Shown here piece after piece: positions 1 to 8,275 of a stretch of DNA of 64,000 nt; within the stretch, counting starts at the first letter, position 1, and each line of letters begins with the position of its first letter. Below the pieces are notes generated by a model that was not told the DNA's origin, made no database searches, and saw only the letters and a program-made list of their open reading frames with translations. Position numbers and translations under genes: made by a program. Source of the DNA: Cumulibacter soli (GTDB taxonomy: Bacteria > Actinomycetota > Actinomycetes > Mycobacteriales > Antricoccaceae); the NCBI RefSeq assembly GCF_004382795.1, contig NZ_SMSG01000006.1:325154-389153 (forward strand), given 5' to 3'.

Positions 1-528
1 GGCGCTCCGATCGGGGATATACCGTCGTTGTATTACGACATGCACGCTTTGGATGTCGCGTTGACGCGCGTGCTTCGTGAGCCGTTGGCTCAGGGACACG
101 ATCGTCCATTGGTTGAGGTCGCCTCGCAGGCTGCGGTGGAGCGGCATGTTCAGCAGGCTGCGCGGGATGCGACGCGGGTCGTCGTGGAGACGTCGGAGGG
201 TCCGGGTTCGCCGGTGGGCTGGGCGCGCCGGTTGACGGGTGCTGAGAATTGCGGCTTCTGCGTGATGCTCGCGAGCCGAGGCGCGGTCTACAAGTCGGCC
301 TCGTCGGCCGGTCGCCAGGATTTGAACAGGTTTCACGATGGCTGTGATTGCGAGATCGTGCCGGTTTACGACGTGAACGATTGGCCCGGCCTGGATGGCT
401 TCATTGAGGCGAATCGGCGTTATCGCCGGGCGCTGGATCTCGTTGATGGTCGAGGCGACAACGTGCTGAAGGCGCTTCGCCGTGACCTGTACGCCGATCC
501 GTTCGAGATTCCCGCTAAGGCGGCTTAG
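1..528 (+). CDS. MuF/VG15-like minor capsid protein, 5' end cut by window
   Basis: The frame is open from base 1 (reading GAPIGDIPSLYYDMHA...), so the start lies upstream; a TTG at 28 is only the first possible start inside the window. The visible part carries the signature CGFCVMLASRGAVY followed about 25 residues later by HDGCDC, the paired cysteine/histidine pattern of phage VG15-like/MuF-type minor head proteins, which sit at the portal vertex and sometimes carry a C-terminal effector or protease. Here nothing follows the motif except about 55 charged residues. The gene stops 53 bases before the terminase small subunit. In most related actinophages this gene follows the portal, so its place upstream of terminase is odd. 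Family call fairly sure; exact role unknown. Confidence 0.7.
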   Translation, partial: GAPIGDIPSLYYDMHALDVALTRVLREPLAQGHDRPLVEVASQAAVERHVQQAARDATRVVVETSEGPGSPVGWARRLTGAENCGFCVMLASRGAVYKSASSAGRQDLNRFHDGCDCEIVPVYDVNDWPGLDGFIEANRRYRRALDLVDGRGDNVLKALRRDLYADPFEIPAKAA

Positions 529-581
529 TTTTCCTGCGGCGCCCAGGTGGTGCTGCGTTCTTCTGACCCAGGAGGTTGGAT

Positions 582-1058
582 ATGGGCACTCGTGGCCCCG
601 CTCCTAAACGTTCGACTCAGCGCCGCCGGCGCAATAAGCCGGAAGGCCCGCAATCCGAAGGTGTCGCGTCGATCGACGTCGAGATGCCTGACCCCGACGA
701 GGATTGGCACCCGATCGCGGCTGCGTGGTACCGGTCGTTGCGTGCGTCTGGCCAGTCGGACTTCTACGAGCCATCCGATTGGGCGATGGCGTACTTGATG
801 GCCGAGTCGATCTCGCGTGATCTGAATCCGCAGTTCGTGGGGTTCCGTCAGGTCGACAAATTCACGACCGAGGCGGTGAAGGAGACGATCCCCATGAAGG
901 GGGCGTCTTTGTCGGCGTATCTGAAGGCAATGTCGAACCTGCTTGTCTCTGAGGCGGATCGTCGTCGCGCTGGAGTCGAGTTGTCGAAGCCTACGACGGA
1001 CGAGGACGAGGACGCCTCTGTAGCGATGCTTGATGAGTACCGCGACGCTCTCGCCTAG
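582..1058 (+). CDS. Phage terminase small subunit
   Basis: This 158-residue protein begins MGTRGPAPKRSTQRRRR, the basic N-terminal pattern typical of small terminase subunits of actinophages. The small subunit binds viral DNA at the packaging site and loads the large subunit. I chose ATG 582 over the TTG at 576 because AGGAGG at 570-575 is six bases before ATG 582 and overlaps nothing else. The middle is helical and acidic and the C-terminus (TDEDEDASVAML) is very acidic. Its 3' end overlaps the large terminase start by 26 bases, indicating translational coupling. Position directly before the large subunit supports the call. Confidence 0.85.
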   Translation: MGTRGPAPKRSTQRRRRNKPEGPQSEGVASIDVEMPDPDEDWHPIAAAWYRSLRASGQSDFYEPSDWAMAYLMAESISRDLNPQFVGFRQVDKFTTEAVKETIPMKGASLSAYLKAMSNLLVSEADRRRAGVELSKPTTDEDEDASVAMLDEYRDALA

Positions 1059-2679
1059 CGACCGTCTGGCGACTCTCCCTGATGGCCTGCCGGAACTCAC
1101 CCTCGGTTGGGAAGCGGTCAAGTGGGCCGGGAAGTACCTTAGGCATCCTAATGGGCCTCGCGTAGGTGAGCGCTGGAAGTTTGTTCCCTCGCAGGTGCGG
1201 TTCCTGCTGTGGTTCTACGCCGTGGACGAGCAGGGGCGATGGCTGTTTAACCGCGCGGTTCGGCGGCTAGCGAAGGGCGCCGGCAAGTCGCCGAACGCGG
1301 GAGCGATGGCGCTGATCGAGTTCTGCGGGCCGGTACGGCTGAAGGATTTCGACCCGAAGCGCCCGGGTGGCTGTGTCGGCAAGCCCGTCGACATGCCGCT
1401 GGTGCAGATCGTCGCCACGGCCGAGTCGCAGACTGCTAACACGATGCGGATGGTCCGCGCGATGTGCGCGAAGGGTTCGCGCCTATCGATGGACTATCAC
1501 ATCGATGTCGGTAAAACGCAGTTCTATCGGCTGCCCGAGGGGACGCTCGAAACGATTACATCATCTGCGCGTGCTGCGGAAGGTGCTGAGGCGACGTTCC
1601 TGGTCGCTGACGAAACCGAGCACTGGTCAGTGTCGAACGGCGGCCGGGACCTGATGGAGACGGTTGAGGACAACCTGATCAAGTCGGGCTCTCGTCTGAT
1701 CGAGACGGCGAACGCGTGGGTCCCTGGGTCGGGGTCCGAGGCTGAGCGCACCTATGACGCGTGGGTGGCTCAAGAGGAAGGGCGCACGAAGGGTGAGCAG
1801 CGGATCCTGTACGACGCGCGTATCGCCCCTCCCGATACCGACCTAGGTGACGAGGCTTCGCTGCTGTCGGCACTGGATTGGGTCTACGACGACTGTTTCT
1901 GGGTTCCGAAGTGGGAGATTGCGCAGAAGATCCTCGACGGCCGCACGACGGCGGACAACGCGCGCCGCAAGTACCTGAATATGCCGACCGCTGTCGCGAA
2001 CGCATGGGTGACTCAGCAGGACTGGGCAACACTCGCCGATCCGAGCGAAGTTGTCGCGGACGGCGACGCTGTCGTGTTGTTCTTCGACGGCTCGAAGTCG
2101 CGTGACGCGACCGCACTGTCGGGCTGCCGGATCTCGGACGGCTACTCGTTCGAAATCAAGGTGTGGGAACCCGACCTCGAAGTAGACGGGTGGACTGTCC
2201 CAGCGGACGACGTAGATGCGCACGTTGCGCAAGCGATGGATCGCTTCGATGTGTGGGCGTTCTTCGCTGACGTGCGCGAGTGGGAGTCGTTCGTGAAGCT
2301 GTCGTGGCCGGAGAAGTACGGCGACCAGCTGCGGGTGTGGGCACAGAAGGGCGGCCAGGATCCGCAGGTGATCGCGTGGGATATGCGCTCGAGGTCGTAT
2401 CTATTCACGCGAGCCGTGGAGCTTGTTGAGCAGGAGATTTACGACAAGACGTTCAGGCACGACGGGGCTGCGATCACCGCGCGGCATGTTGCGAACGCTC
2501 GCCGGAAGTTGAACCAGTACGGAACGTCGATCGGCAAAGAAACGAAAGATTCACCACTGAAGATCGACGCGGCGGTGACGATGATCGGCGCTCGGATGGT
2601 CCGAAATCTTGTCCTGGCTTCCAGTGAGTGGAAGTCAGGGTCCACGCCTGAACGCACAAACGAAGCGGCTTTCTTCTGA
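1033..2679 (+). CDS. Phage terminase large subunit
   Basis: Packaging motor ATPase plus nuclease that cuts concatemeric DNA and pumps it into the procapsid. A Walker A motif AKGAGKSP is near residue 80, Walker B VADETEHW near residue 190 (aspartate and the catalytic glutamate adjacent), and the RNase H-like nuclease domain starts near residue 345 with FFDGSKSRDATAL, where the first acidic metal ligand lies. The length, 548 residues, is usual for the family. ATG 1033 was chosen over the TTG one codon earlier. It overlaps the small subunit and is followed 14 bases later by the portal gene. All hallmark motifs are present, so the protein should be active. Confidence 0.95.
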   Translation: MSTATLSPSDRLATLPDGLPELTLGWEAVKWAGKYLRHPNGPRVGERWKFVPSQVRFLLWFYAVDEQGRWLFNRAVRRLAKGAGKSPNAGAMALIEFCGPVRLKDFDPKRPGGCVGKPVDMPLVQIVATAESQTANTMRMVRAMCAKGSRLSMDYHIDVGKTQFYRLPEGTLETITSSARAAEGAEATFLVADETEHWSVSNGGRDLMETVEDNLIKSGSRLIETANAWVPGSGSEAERTYDAWVAQEEGRTKGEQRILYDARIAPPDTDLGDEASLLSALDWVYDDCFWVPKWEIAQKILDGRTTADNARRKYLNMPTAVANAWVTQQDWATLADPSEVVADGDAVVLFFDGSKSRDATALSGCRISDGYSFEIKVWEPDLEVDGWTVPADDVDAHVAQAMDRFDVWAFFADVREWESFVKLSWPEKYGDQLRVWAQKGGQDPQVIAWDMRSRSYLFTRAVELVEQEIYDKTFRHDGAAITARHVANARRKLNQYGTSIGKETKDSPLKIDAAVTMIGARMVRNLVLASSEWKSGSTPERTNEAAFF

Positions 2680-2693
2680 TGGGAGGCAAATAG

Positions 2694-4049
2694 GTGGCTC
2701 TCAGTAAGAAGCGGGCCCTGGAGTCCGTTGTCGACATTCTTAATGGCCCACGCAGTGCTGAGATGCCTCGTCTGCAGCGAATCGCTGACGCGATGCGCCC
2801 CGCGCGCAAAGGCCAGTACCGCGTGGATGTCCCGGATGGCGCTCCGAAGGAGATGCAGTCTCTGGCCCGTAAGGCCGAGACCAATTACATGCCGCTCGCA
2901 GTGGACACGTTCTCGCAGTCGATGAAGGTCGAGGGAATCTATTCCCCTTCCGACAAGGGCATGGAGAAGCAGCCGGCCTGGAAGCACTGGCAGCGCAACC
3001 GGATGAACGCCCGCCAGACGGGCCTGCACCGTGCGGCGCTGCAGTACGGCGTGGCGTACACGATCAATCTGCCTGGCGACAGCGGTCCGGTCGTGAAGTG
3101 TGTGTCACCCCGCCAGTTGACCGCCCTGTATCAGGACCCGTCCGATGATGAGTGGCCGATGCTCGCGCTGCACATCGACGACGACCTGATCACGCTGTAC
3201 GACGAGGAGCAGACCTACACGTTCGGCCGAGAGAACAAGCCGCGCTCAGGACTGGCGCCGTCCTGCTCGGCCGAGTACCTCGGTGGGCGACTGACGTTCA
3301 TCGAGGCGAAGGAGCACGGCGTAGGCGTGTGCCCGGTCGTGCGCTACCGCGACCGAATGCTACTGGACGGCGAGGAGCAGTACGGCATCGTCGAGCCGCT
3401 GCTGGCGATCCAGGACCGCATCACCGAGACGACGTTCGGGCTGTTGGTCGCGCAGTACTTCGCCGCGTTCAAGCAGAAGTACATCATCGGCTGGATCCCA
3501 CAAGACGAGCACGAGCGGCTTAAGGCTTCTGCAGCTGCGATCATGTCGTTCAAGGACCCCGACGTGAAGGTCGGCCAGTTCGACGAGACCGACCTGACGC
3601 GGTACATCCAATCGAAGCGTTCCGCCGTGATGGATCTTGCCGCGATCGGGCAGATCCCGCCGCAGTCTCTCGGCGCAGACGGAATCTCGAACATCTCCGC
3701 CGAGGCGCTGGCCGGCCTGGAAAGTGCGAAGGACCGCAAGGCAGACGAGATCACCACGAGCCTCGGCGAATCGCACGAGCAGACGCTTCGGATTCAGGCG
3801 CACATCGCGGGCGATCCAGGTGCCGACGATTACGAGTCCGAGATCCGCTGGAAAGACGCGACGGCACGCTCATTCGCCCAGATGGTCGACGGCCTCGGGA
3901 AACTCGCCCAGATGCTGCAGGTTCCGGTCGAAATGCTGTGGGAGGACATCCCTGGCTGGACCGACACGAAGGTCGATCGCGCGCGCCAGATGCGCGAGAC
4001 GGACCCCGTTCAGTCGCTCGCACGGACCGTTTTCAGCGAGCAGGGCTAA
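2694..4049 (+). CDS. Phage portal protein (SPP1 gp6-like family)
   Basis: Forms the dodecameric ring at one capsid vertex through which DNA enters and leaves. The 451-residue protein has the features of the SPP1 Gp6-like portal family: an N-terminal wing with NYMPLAVDTFSQSMKVEGIY, a central conserved segment near residues 225-255 (GEEQYGIVEPLLAIQDRI), and a long C-terminal helix ending in an acidic/aromatic clip region (EMLWEDIPGWTDTKVD). It starts at GTG 2694 with GGGAGG about eight bases upstream. Its place between large terminase and scaffold is standard. A short hairpin (4058-4078) lies just after the stop. Confidence 0.92.
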   Translation: MALSKKRALESVVDILNGPRSAEMPRLQRIADAMRPARKGQYRVDVPDGAPKEMQSLARKAETNYMPLAVDTFSQSMKVEGIYSPSDKGMEKQPAWKHWQRNRMNARQTGLHRAALQYGVAYTINLPGDSGPVVKCVSPRQLTALYQDPSDDEWPMLALHIDDDLITLYDEEQTYTFGRENKPRSGLAPSCSAEYLGGRLTFIEAKEHGVGVCPVVRYRDRMLLDGEEQYGIVEPLLAIQDRITETTFGLLVAQYFAAFKQKYIIGWIPQDEHERLKASAAAIMSFKDPDVKVGQFDETDLTRYIQSKRSAVMDLAAIGQIPPQSLGADGISNISAEALAGLESAKDRKADEITTSLGESHEQTLRIQAHIAGDPGADDYESEIRWKDATARSFAQMVDGLGKLAQMLQVPVEMLWEDIPGWTDTKVDRARQMRETDPVQSLARTVFSEQG

Positions 4050-4057
4050 CAAGACTT

Positions 4058-4078
4058 CCTCGACCCAGCGGGTTGAGG
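4058..4078 (+). other. Short hairpin between portal and scaffold genes
   Basis: Nine-base arms CCTCGACCC and GGGTTGAGG pair with one G-U step around a three-base loop. There is no T-run, so it is more likely an mRNA processing or attenuation structure than a full terminator. It may help set the much higher dose of scaffold and capsid relative to portal. Confidence 0.45.
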
Positions 4079-4115
4079 GCGCACCACCACATCCATGTCC
4101 CAGGAGGACGCCACC

Positions 4116-4712
4116 ATGTCAGACGACGCAACCCAGACTGAACCTCAGGCGCAGGAGCCCGAGGCGACGCAGGCAGCCCCGCCGTGGGGTTCGGAAGAAG
4201 AGTTCAACGCCGAGCGTGCGTGGAATCTGATTCAGGGCCTGAAGGAAGACAAGGCGCGGCTTTCCGAGCGCGCGTTCGGTTCACGAGAAGAGTTCGAGGC
4301 GGCCAAGTCCGCCCGCGACCAGCTCGCAGAGACGAAGCGTGCCCAGATGAGTGAGATCGAGCGCGCGAAGGCGGAACTCGCCGAGTTTCGCCAGGCCGCC
4401 GAAACACACAAGGTCAACGAGTTGCGATGGAAGGCCGCTGCAACTCACGGGATCCCGTCTGACTACTTCGACTTCATCGGCGGAGGTAACGAGGAGGAGG
4501 TTCTGAGCCGCGCTGAGCGTCTTGGCGATCTCATCCGCGCTGCCGGAAGCACGGAAGTCGTGCAGGCCGAACTGGATTCCCTGAAGGCAGGGAATCCGCT
4601 CCAGAAGGGTCGGTCCGTCGCGGCATTGAAGCCGGGCGCAACACCTTCTGAACATCAAGACGAGGACGACGTCCTTTACAACGAACTCTACGGAGGAAAG
4701 AGCAATGGCTAA
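4116..4712 (+). CDS. Phage capsid scaffolding protein
   Basis: A 198-residue, highly charged, mostly helical protein with a Glu/Gln/Ala-rich N-terminus, a predicted coiled coil around residues 40-110 (GLKEDKARLSERAFGSREEF and following), and a C-terminal tail with basic and acidic patches. This composition and its place between portal and major capsid identify it as the internal scaffold on which the procapsid assembles. I chose ATG 4116 because AGGAGG (4102-4107) lies eight bases upstream; the earlier ATG 4095 has no such site. It overlaps the decoration protein gene by eight bases. No protease domain is visible, so scaffold removal may not need cleavage by this protein. Confidence 0.82.
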   Translation: MSDDATQTEPQAQEPEATQAAPPWGSEEEFNAERAWNLIQGLKEDKARLSERAFGSREEFEAAKSARDQLAETKRAQMSEIERAKAELAEFRQAAETHKVNELRWKAAATHGIPSDYFDFIGGGNEEEVLSRAERLGDLIRAAGSTEVVQAELDSLKAGNPLQKGRSVAALKPGATPSEHQDEDDVLYNELYGGKSNG

Positions 4713-5073
4713 TTACTTGCCAGTGCGCATTCCGGGTAAGGCTCTGCCGATCCCGGCTAGCGCGGCAATCACTGCCGGTCAGCTCGTTGCCGTTTCGGGA
4801 TCCAACACGGTTGGCCCTGCTGGTGCTGCTTCGGTTGCATGGCTGGGTGTGGCTGCGTTTGATGTCGCTTCGGGCGAGCTTGTCACTGTCCACTGCGGTG
4901 GCACTCAGGAACTCACTGCTTCCGGTGCGATCACCGCTGGCGCTGCTGTCGCGGCTGCCGCAAACGGGGCTGTCGCCACTCTCGGCGCAGATCCGGCTGC
5001 AGGCACTGTTGTCGGTGTCGCCCTGACCACTGCCGCGAACGGGACCAAGGTCCGCGTTCAGATGGCTCGATAA
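4705..5073 (+). CDS. Capsid decoration protein (DUF2190-like)
   Basis: 122 residues, low in charged residues and rich in Ala, Gly, Val and Thr, with repeating beta-type segments (ITAGQLVAVSG, ITAGAAVAAAANGAV, AAGTVVGVALT). This matches the small beta-sandwich DUF2190-type proteins that trimerise on the outside of expanded HK97-fold capsids and stabilise them. The start ATG 4705 has GGAGGAAAG upstream and overlaps the scaffold stop. The major capsid gene follows after 12 bases. Function is inferred from family resemblance and position. Confidence 0.78.
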   Translation: MANYLPVRIPGKALPIPASAAITAGQLVAVSGSNTVGPAGAASVAWLGVAAFDVASGELVTVHCGGTQELTASGAITAGAAVAAAANGAVATLGADPAAGTVVGVALTTAANGTKVRVQMAR

Positions 5074-5085
5074 GGAGGGGCTGAC

Positions 5086-5997
5086 ATGGGAAACGCATAC
5101 CCTAACGCGTTCACCCAGAACGATCTGGGCACGCTGAAGAAGTTTCTGAACTCGCCGACGCTGATTGCACGTCGTTACGACGAAATCGCGCTGAACCAGT
5201 TCATCGGTGATTACCTGCTCACTGGGCGCCCGAACGTCGAGGGCGGCGCGATTCAGTACGAGTCGCAGGGCACGGAGGTCACCGACCGGCCGGTCGAGTC
5301 CATCTCGCCCGGGGCTGAGTACCCGCTTGCTCTGATCGGTGACGTGCCGGCGCAGATCGCTAAGACCGACAAGCGCGGTCAGGATTCGCTCGTCACTGAC
5401 GAGAAGTTGAAGCGTGAGCGTCGTAACGCGATCGACCGCGCGATCACCGCCCTGGTGAACTCGAACGTCATCGACTTCGACTCGACTGTTCTGGCGTTGG
5501 TTGCTTCGGTGGTGACTCAGGAGCAGACGATCACCACTGCGTGGAGCGCGAGCGGCGCGACGATCCTGCGAGACATCCTGCTCGCTAAGGGCAAGATCAC
5601 CGGCCAGAAGAAGGGCTACAACCCGAACGTCGTTGTCATGAGCGATGAGGTGTTCGCTTATGTCGCCTCGGACACTGCGATCGCCGCACTGATGGCGCGC
5701 GAGTCAAAGGCGAACGCGGTGTACACCGGCGAGTTCCCGGTTATCGCGGGTCTGGAGGTCCGCACGACTCCGAACATGCCGACCGGTATCGACGCACTCG
5801 TCGCCGATCGCCAGATGCTCGGCGGGGTCGGCTACGAGGACCTGGGCGGCGGGTACACCCGCACCCAGTCCGGCGCCGAGACCAAGTCGATGCGCGAGGA
5901 CCAGAACGACCAGTGGCGGTTACGTGCGCGTCGTGTGGCCGTCCCTTACGTGACCGACCCGGGTGCCGCGTGCGTGCTCGACGGCGTCTTGGCGTAG
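5086..5997 (+). CDS. Phage major capsid protein (HK97 fold)
   Basis: 303-residue shell protein. It follows scaffold and decoration genes and shows the expected layout: a charged N-arm (LKKFLNSPTLIARRYDEI), an E-loop-like stretch around residues 55-85 (YESQGTEVTDRPVE), a long spine helix (DEKLKRERRNAIDRAI) and a beta-rich P/A domain. There is no long removable delta domain before the N-arm, in line with a separate scaffold gene. The start ATG 5086 has AAGGAGG 12 bases upstream. The gene ends in a region of G/C-rich spacing before a small ORF. Call is secure by position and fold-like pattern. Confidence 0.92.
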   Translation: MGNAYPNAFTQNDLGTLKKFLNSPTLIARRYDEIALNQFIGDYLLTGRPNVEGGAIQYESQGTEVTDRPVESISPGAEYPLALIGDVPAQIAKTDKRGQDSLVTDEKLKRERRNAIDRAITALVNSNVIDFDSTVLALVASVVTQEQTITTAWSASGATILRDILLAKGKITGQKKGYNPNVVVMSDEVFAYVASDTAIAALMARESKANAVYTGEFPVIAGLEVRTTPNMPTGIDALVADRQMLGGVGYEDLGGGYTRTQSGAETKSMREDQNDQWRLRARRVAVPYVTDPGAACVLDGVLA

Positions 5998-6007
5998 GGG
6001 GTAGGAG

Positions 6008-6202
6008 ATGGCGAAGATCGTTACGGCTCCGCTGATCGCGGTGTCCGATAAGGACGGAAGGCACCACTACCTGAAGGCGGGCGCTGAGGTTCCCGCATTC
6101 GTGTCGGCGGACGACCAGAAGGTTCTCGCGAAGCGGGGACTAATCGGCGATGGCTCGAAGCCCGAGCCCAAGGTCGCGCCGAAGGTGGCTGACGCTAAGT
6201 AG
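6008..6202 (+). CDS. Small phage protein downstream of capsid, unknown function
   Basis: A 64-residue protein (MAKIVTAPLIAVSDKDGRHH...) with a short globular N-terminal part ending in a helix-hairpin-like VSADDQKVLAKRGLIGD and a Pro/Lys-rich tail. Similar small ORFs follow the major capsid gene in many actinophages and have been suggested to be head accessory or head-fibre base proteins, but I recognise no family with confidence. The start has GGGGTAGGAG upstream. A strong hairpin (6212-6241) comes ten bases after the stop, so the capsid transcript may be partly ended here. Confidence 0.6.
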   Translation: MAKIVTAPLIAVSDKDGRHHYLKAGAEVPAFVSADDQKVLAKRGLIGDGSKPEPKVAPKVADAK

Positions 6203-6211
6203 GTCGATGTG

Positions 6212-6241
6212 CTGAGGGGCCGGGGAAACTCGGCCCCTCAG
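6212..6241 (+). terminator. Intra-operon hairpin after the capsid block
   Basis: Perfect 11-base arms CTGAGGGGCCG / CGGCCCCTCAG enclose an eight-base loop. No T-run follows, so it could be a Rho-independent terminator of the weak actinobacterial kind, a partial attenuator, or an mRNA stabiliser for the abundant capsid transcript. It separates the head-shell genes from the connector genes. Confidence 0.7.
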
Positions 6242-6261
6242 TCATGCCCGAGGAGGGTCTG

Positions 6262-6609
6262 ATGATCACCGTTCCTGTCGACGAAATCAAGGATCGCTGG
6301 CCCGGGCCGTTCCCGTTCGACGACGTCTATGTGTACAAGCAAATCGAAGATGCGCTCACGGAGTTGCGCGAGCATATCCCCGACCTAGACGCTCTGGTGG
6401 ATTCTGGGCAGATCGGCGAGGAGTCGGTCACGAAGTTGGTCGCGAAGGCGGTCATTGGGGCACTTCGGAACTCGGAAGGCTTCAAGACCGAGTCCGAGGG
6501 CGACTACTCGTATTCGCGTTTCGGTGATGGGTTCGTGTGGTTCCGAGACTCCGATATCGAGCGGCTCCTGCCGCGCAAGCCGAGTGCGACTTGGCGGTGG
6601 GTTCTGTGA
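6262..6609 (+). CDS. Head-tail connector (adaptor) protein
   Basis: 115 residues starting at ATG 6262, chosen because GAGGAGGG lies at 6250-6257; the ATG at 6244 lies before that site. The protein is helical (PFDDVYVYKQIEDALTELRE) with a C-terminal segment DGFVWFRDSDIERLLP that resembles the Gp19/Gp15/Gp42-type adaptor proteins that dock under the portal. It is the first gene of the connector block and its stop overlaps the next start in a GTGA arrangement. Assignment rests on position plus this general resemblance. Confidence 0.68.
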   Translation: MITVPVDEIKDRWPGPFPFDDVYVYKQIEDALTELREHIPDLDALVDSGQIGEESVTKLVAKAVIGALRNSEGFKTESEGDYSYSRFGDGFVWFRDSDIERLLPRKPSATWRWVL

Positions 6610-6938
6610 GCCTGCTGACGAATCCGCCGCACGTGGCAACGGTGATCCCGTTGTCGCAGCCGCCGGATCCTGACGATGGCCCGGTGGCTGGCGCTGCGGT
6701 GTCGTGGGCGTGTTCGTCGCAGCCGATCAGCGTGGATCTCGCGACGTCGGCGGGGTACGACTTCACGACGACGCGCCGGTTCGCGGGCGTCGGGTATCCC
6801 GGCGGGTCGATGGCCCGCATCGAGTGGGATGGCCGCACGTGGGAGCAGCTCGGTGAGCCGACTCGGCATCGCATGTCACCTACGACGTCGCATGACGTCG
6901 TGTTCGCGAAGGCGGTGGGCACGAAGTGGCAAAGGTGA
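6606..6938 (+). CDS. Head closure (stopper) protein
   Basis: 110 residues, beta-rich, starting at GTG 6606 within the GTGA overlap with the adaptor gene. Segments such as RIEWDGRTWEQLGEPTRHRM are like the small beta-barrel head-closure proteins (SPP1 gp16 / HK97 gp7 group) that plug the portal after packaging. No enzymatic motif is visible. The next gene overlaps by 13 bases. Role inferred mainly from its place as second gene of the connector block. Confidence 0.6.
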   Translation: MSLLTNPPHVATVIPLSQPPDPDDGPVAGAAVSWACSSQPISVDLATSAGYDFTTTRRFAGVGYPGGSMARIEWDGRTWEQLGEPTRHRMSPTTSHDVVFAKAVGTKWQR

Positions 6939-7246
6939 GACTGCGGCCCAAGCGGGCTTTCAATCGTTCTGTCGCTCGGAACCCGAAGGTGAAGGCGGCG
7001 GTCCGGGAGAACACCGAGACGATCGCTGCTAACGCTCGAGTGTTCGCTGCGCCGCACGGAACGTTGGCGTCACGCATCTCTACCGAGTACGGCGATGTCG
7101 ACGGCTACGTGGTCATGTCGGACAACGGCAAGAAGAAGAACGAGCCTGCTGCTGCGGCCATCGAGTTCGGCGGCACGTTCAAGAACGGGCGGACCCAGAA
7201 GGGCCTGCGTGTTCTTGGTCGAGCTGTGGATACGGCCGGCGGATGA
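6926..7246 (+). CDS. HK97 gp10-like head-tail joining / neck protein
   Basis: 106 residues beginning MAKVRLRPKRAFNRSVARNP, very basic at the N-terminus, then a helix (KVKAAVRENTETIAANARVF) and a C-terminal AAIEFGG motif followed by a basic tail. The pattern of a helix followed by an IEFG(T/G) motif is characteristic of HK97 gp10-type tail completion proteins. GTG 6926 overlaps the preceding gene; its own stop overlaps the next ATG by four bases. Confidence 0.68.
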   Translation: MAKVRLRPKRAFNRSVARNPKVKAAVRENTETIAANARVFAAPHGTLASRISTEYGDVDGYVVMSDNGKKKNEPAAAAIEFGGTFKNGRTQKGLRVLGRAVDTAGG

Positions 7247-7680
7247 TCAGCGATATCGACGGCGACGTGATCCTTCGGGGCGTCGCCTCGCAGGTGTGCC
7301 CTGCGGACCGCTGCTCACCAGTCGCGTCGGCATCTGACGTCGCTGCGGCGTTGTCGTCAGCGTCGCCGCGGTTCGTTACGTGGCTGATCCGGTTCCCCAC
7401 CCCTGAATCCACGCTGCAGAGGGCATCCCGCGTGTCGTTCGAGGTCCAGGTGACCGCGCATGGCTACTCGCGCGGCGTAGCGAAGCGGCTCGCCGCGGAC
7501 CTATTCGACGCCTTCCGGTCGTCGGTTGGCCAGTCATTCGGCGGCGTGGAGATGAAGTCGGCCAGGTGTCGACAGTTGCCCACCGAGATCCGGTTCGAGG
7601 GCCAAGCAACTACTCACAACCGATACATCACAACGTTTGCGGTCACGGCCGCGCATGGAAAGGAAACCGATCATGGCTGA
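7243..7680 (+). CDS. Tail terminator protein
   Basis: 145 residues with an alpha/beta arrangement: an N-terminal helix, a central RFVTWLIRFPTP beta segment, the SFEVQVTAHGYSRG strand-turn, then a helix KRLAADLFDAFRSS and a final strand RYITTFAVTAAH. This matches the tail terminator group (lambda gpU-like) that caps the tail tube and binds the neck. It starts four bases inside the preceding gene and overlaps the tail tube gene by eight bases. Position immediately before the tail tube gene supports it. Confidence 0.65.
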   Translation: MISDIDGDVILRGVASQVCPADRCSPVASASDVAAALSSASPRFVTWLIRFPTPESTLQRASRVSFEVQVTAHGYSRGVAKRLAADLFDAFRSSVGQSFGGVEMKSARCRQLPTEIRFEGQATTHNRYITTFAVTAAHGKETDHG

Positions 7681-8275
7681 TGGGTTTGTCATTGAAGAAA
7701 TGTTCGAGGCCGGTGACGCGCGAATCCTCATGGGTGACGGCGTCACTACGGTCACGATGCCTACGCTCACTGCGATTGAGGCGTATATCGCTGACCCGGT
7801 GGCGGGTGCGATTGCGGGCCTGGTGAGCCTCGGCGATACGAAGATTGATGAGACGATCCAGTTCGAGGAAGATGCTGCGACGTATGAGAATCGTGGCACT
7901 CTGCAGCACCGCGTGCTGAAGGAGACTCTGACTCAGGCGGCTGTTTCGCGGTTCACGTTGAACTCGATGCAGCCCCGCAAGGGTCGCATTATGGAGTTGT
8001 ACTACGGCGGCGGCACCGAGGGCGATGGCTATTTCGATGCGCCTGCCGCGGCGGATTCGAAGCCGATTGAGGTTCCGTGCCTCATCATCTTCAAGGACGG
8101 CTTGGACGTGTTCCCCGCTTTCATGCCTCGCGTGAGCGTGCGCCGCAATGGTCCGATCACGTTCCCGATGGACCAGTTCGCTGAGGTCCCGCTCGCTGGA
8201 ACGATCCTCGAGCCGGAAACCGGTACGTCGACTCGCTGGTACTCGGAGACCTTCACGGCTCCGGTCGGCGGCTAG
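7673..8275 (+). CDS. Major tail (tube) protein
   Basis: 200-residue beta-rich protein, start ATG 7673 with GGAAAGGA ahead; the longer frame upstream lies inside the previous gene and is not used. Segments such as FEEDAATYENRGTLQHRVLK and RGRIMELYYGG, and a C-terminal half with a possible surface domain (VFPAFMPRVSVRRNGPIT), fit a siphovirus tail tube subunit. It sits between the tail terminator and the chaperone pair, the standard place. A repeat-rich intergenic region follows. Confidence 0.8.
   Translation: MADGFVIEEMFEAGDARILMGDGVTTVTMPTLTAIEAYIADPVAGAIAGLVSLGDTKIDETIQFEEDAATYENRGTLQHRVLKETLTQAAVSRFTLNSMQPRKGRIMELYYGGGTEGDGYFDAPAAADSKPIEVPCLIIFKDGLDVFPAFMPRVSVRRNGPITFPMDQFAEVPLAGTILEPETGTSTRWYSETFTAPVGG

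Noticed and set aside
525..1121. Long minus-strand frame opposite the small terminase
   Set aside because: Shadow of terS/terL coding bias; no ribosome site, extreme Arg content, and the plus-strand genes are well supported.
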